DNA from: Bacteroidota bacterium
GTDB taxonomy: Bacteria > Bacteroidota > Bacteroidia > Bacteroidales > JADFUO01
DNA: 6,115 nt
NCBI GenBank assembly: GCA_030614305.1
Contig: JAUWKH010000110.1
Coordinates: 1-6,115, forward strand
Direction: 5' to 3'
Under the pieces are notes generated by a model. It was not told where the DNA came from. It did no database searches and saw only the letters and a list, made by a program, of their open reading frames with translations. The position numbers and the translations under genes are program-made. Positions 6,084 to 6,115 of this stretch are shown here, in pieces (the stretch's first letter is position 1; the number at the start of each line of letters is the position of its first letter).

Positions 6084-6091
6084 CAAAATTA
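6084..6091 (-). promoter_or_regulatory. Possible -7 promoter box (TAATTTTG) of the editing-domain gene
   Basis: The minus strand reads TAATTTTG, the same octamer as at the tRNA and antitoxin promoters, about 70 nt before the ATG at 6013. The -33 region falls at the window edge and shows only TTT at the expected spacing (6111-6113), so the call is tentative. A leader of about 65 nt would follow, in which I see no structured element. Confidence 0.35.
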
Positions 6092-6115
6092 AAAAATTAA
6101 TCCCATAAAAAAATA

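Overview
The window looks like chromosomal DNA of a member of the Bacteroidota. The DNA is strongly AT-rich, genes lack recognisable Shine-Dalgarno sequences, and the tRNA gene has no encoded CCA. Most transcription units are preceded by the Bacteroidota -7 promoter box TAnnTTTG, in two clear cases with a TTG or TTTG element 17-19 nt further upstream. The protein families also fit this group. I cannot name a genus.

Positions 1-865, minus strand: the N-terminal 102 codons of a phosphoglucomutase/phosphomannomutase run off the left edge. Just upstream of it lies a toxin-antitoxin pair. The small antitoxin-like gene is intact. The PIN-domain toxin gene is broken by a frameshift and also cut short just before the mutase start codon. 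The pair has a well-formed promoter at 836-865.

Positions 896-4084, minus strand: a compact three-gene nucleotide-sugar operon, ugd - uxs - rmlD, with gaps of 11 and 2 nt. Ugd oxidises UDP-glucose to UDP-glucuronate and Uxs decarboxylates that to UDP-xylose. The RmlD-type reductase normally completes dTDP-L-rhamnose. The mutase at the left edge would supply the glucose-1-phosphate used to make UDP-glucose and dTDP-glucose, so the neighbourhood is consistent with precursors for surface polysaccharide or glycoprotein glycans. No glycosyltransferases or polymerases are present in the window.

Positions 4171-4328, minus strand: a tRNA-Lys(UUU) gene with its own promoter and a rho-independent terminator that insulates it from ugd.

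Positions 4378-6091: a plus-strand MFS exporter related to the fosmidomycin-resistance (Fsr) family, probably starting at TTG. It meets a convergent minus-strand gene with the two stop codons touching. That second gene encodes a free-standing homologue of the archaeal threonyl-tRNA synthetase editing domain (DTD-like fold) and is the most interesting item here. No mobile elements, CRISPR arrays or rRNA were seen, and no gene-free stretch exceeds 300 bases.
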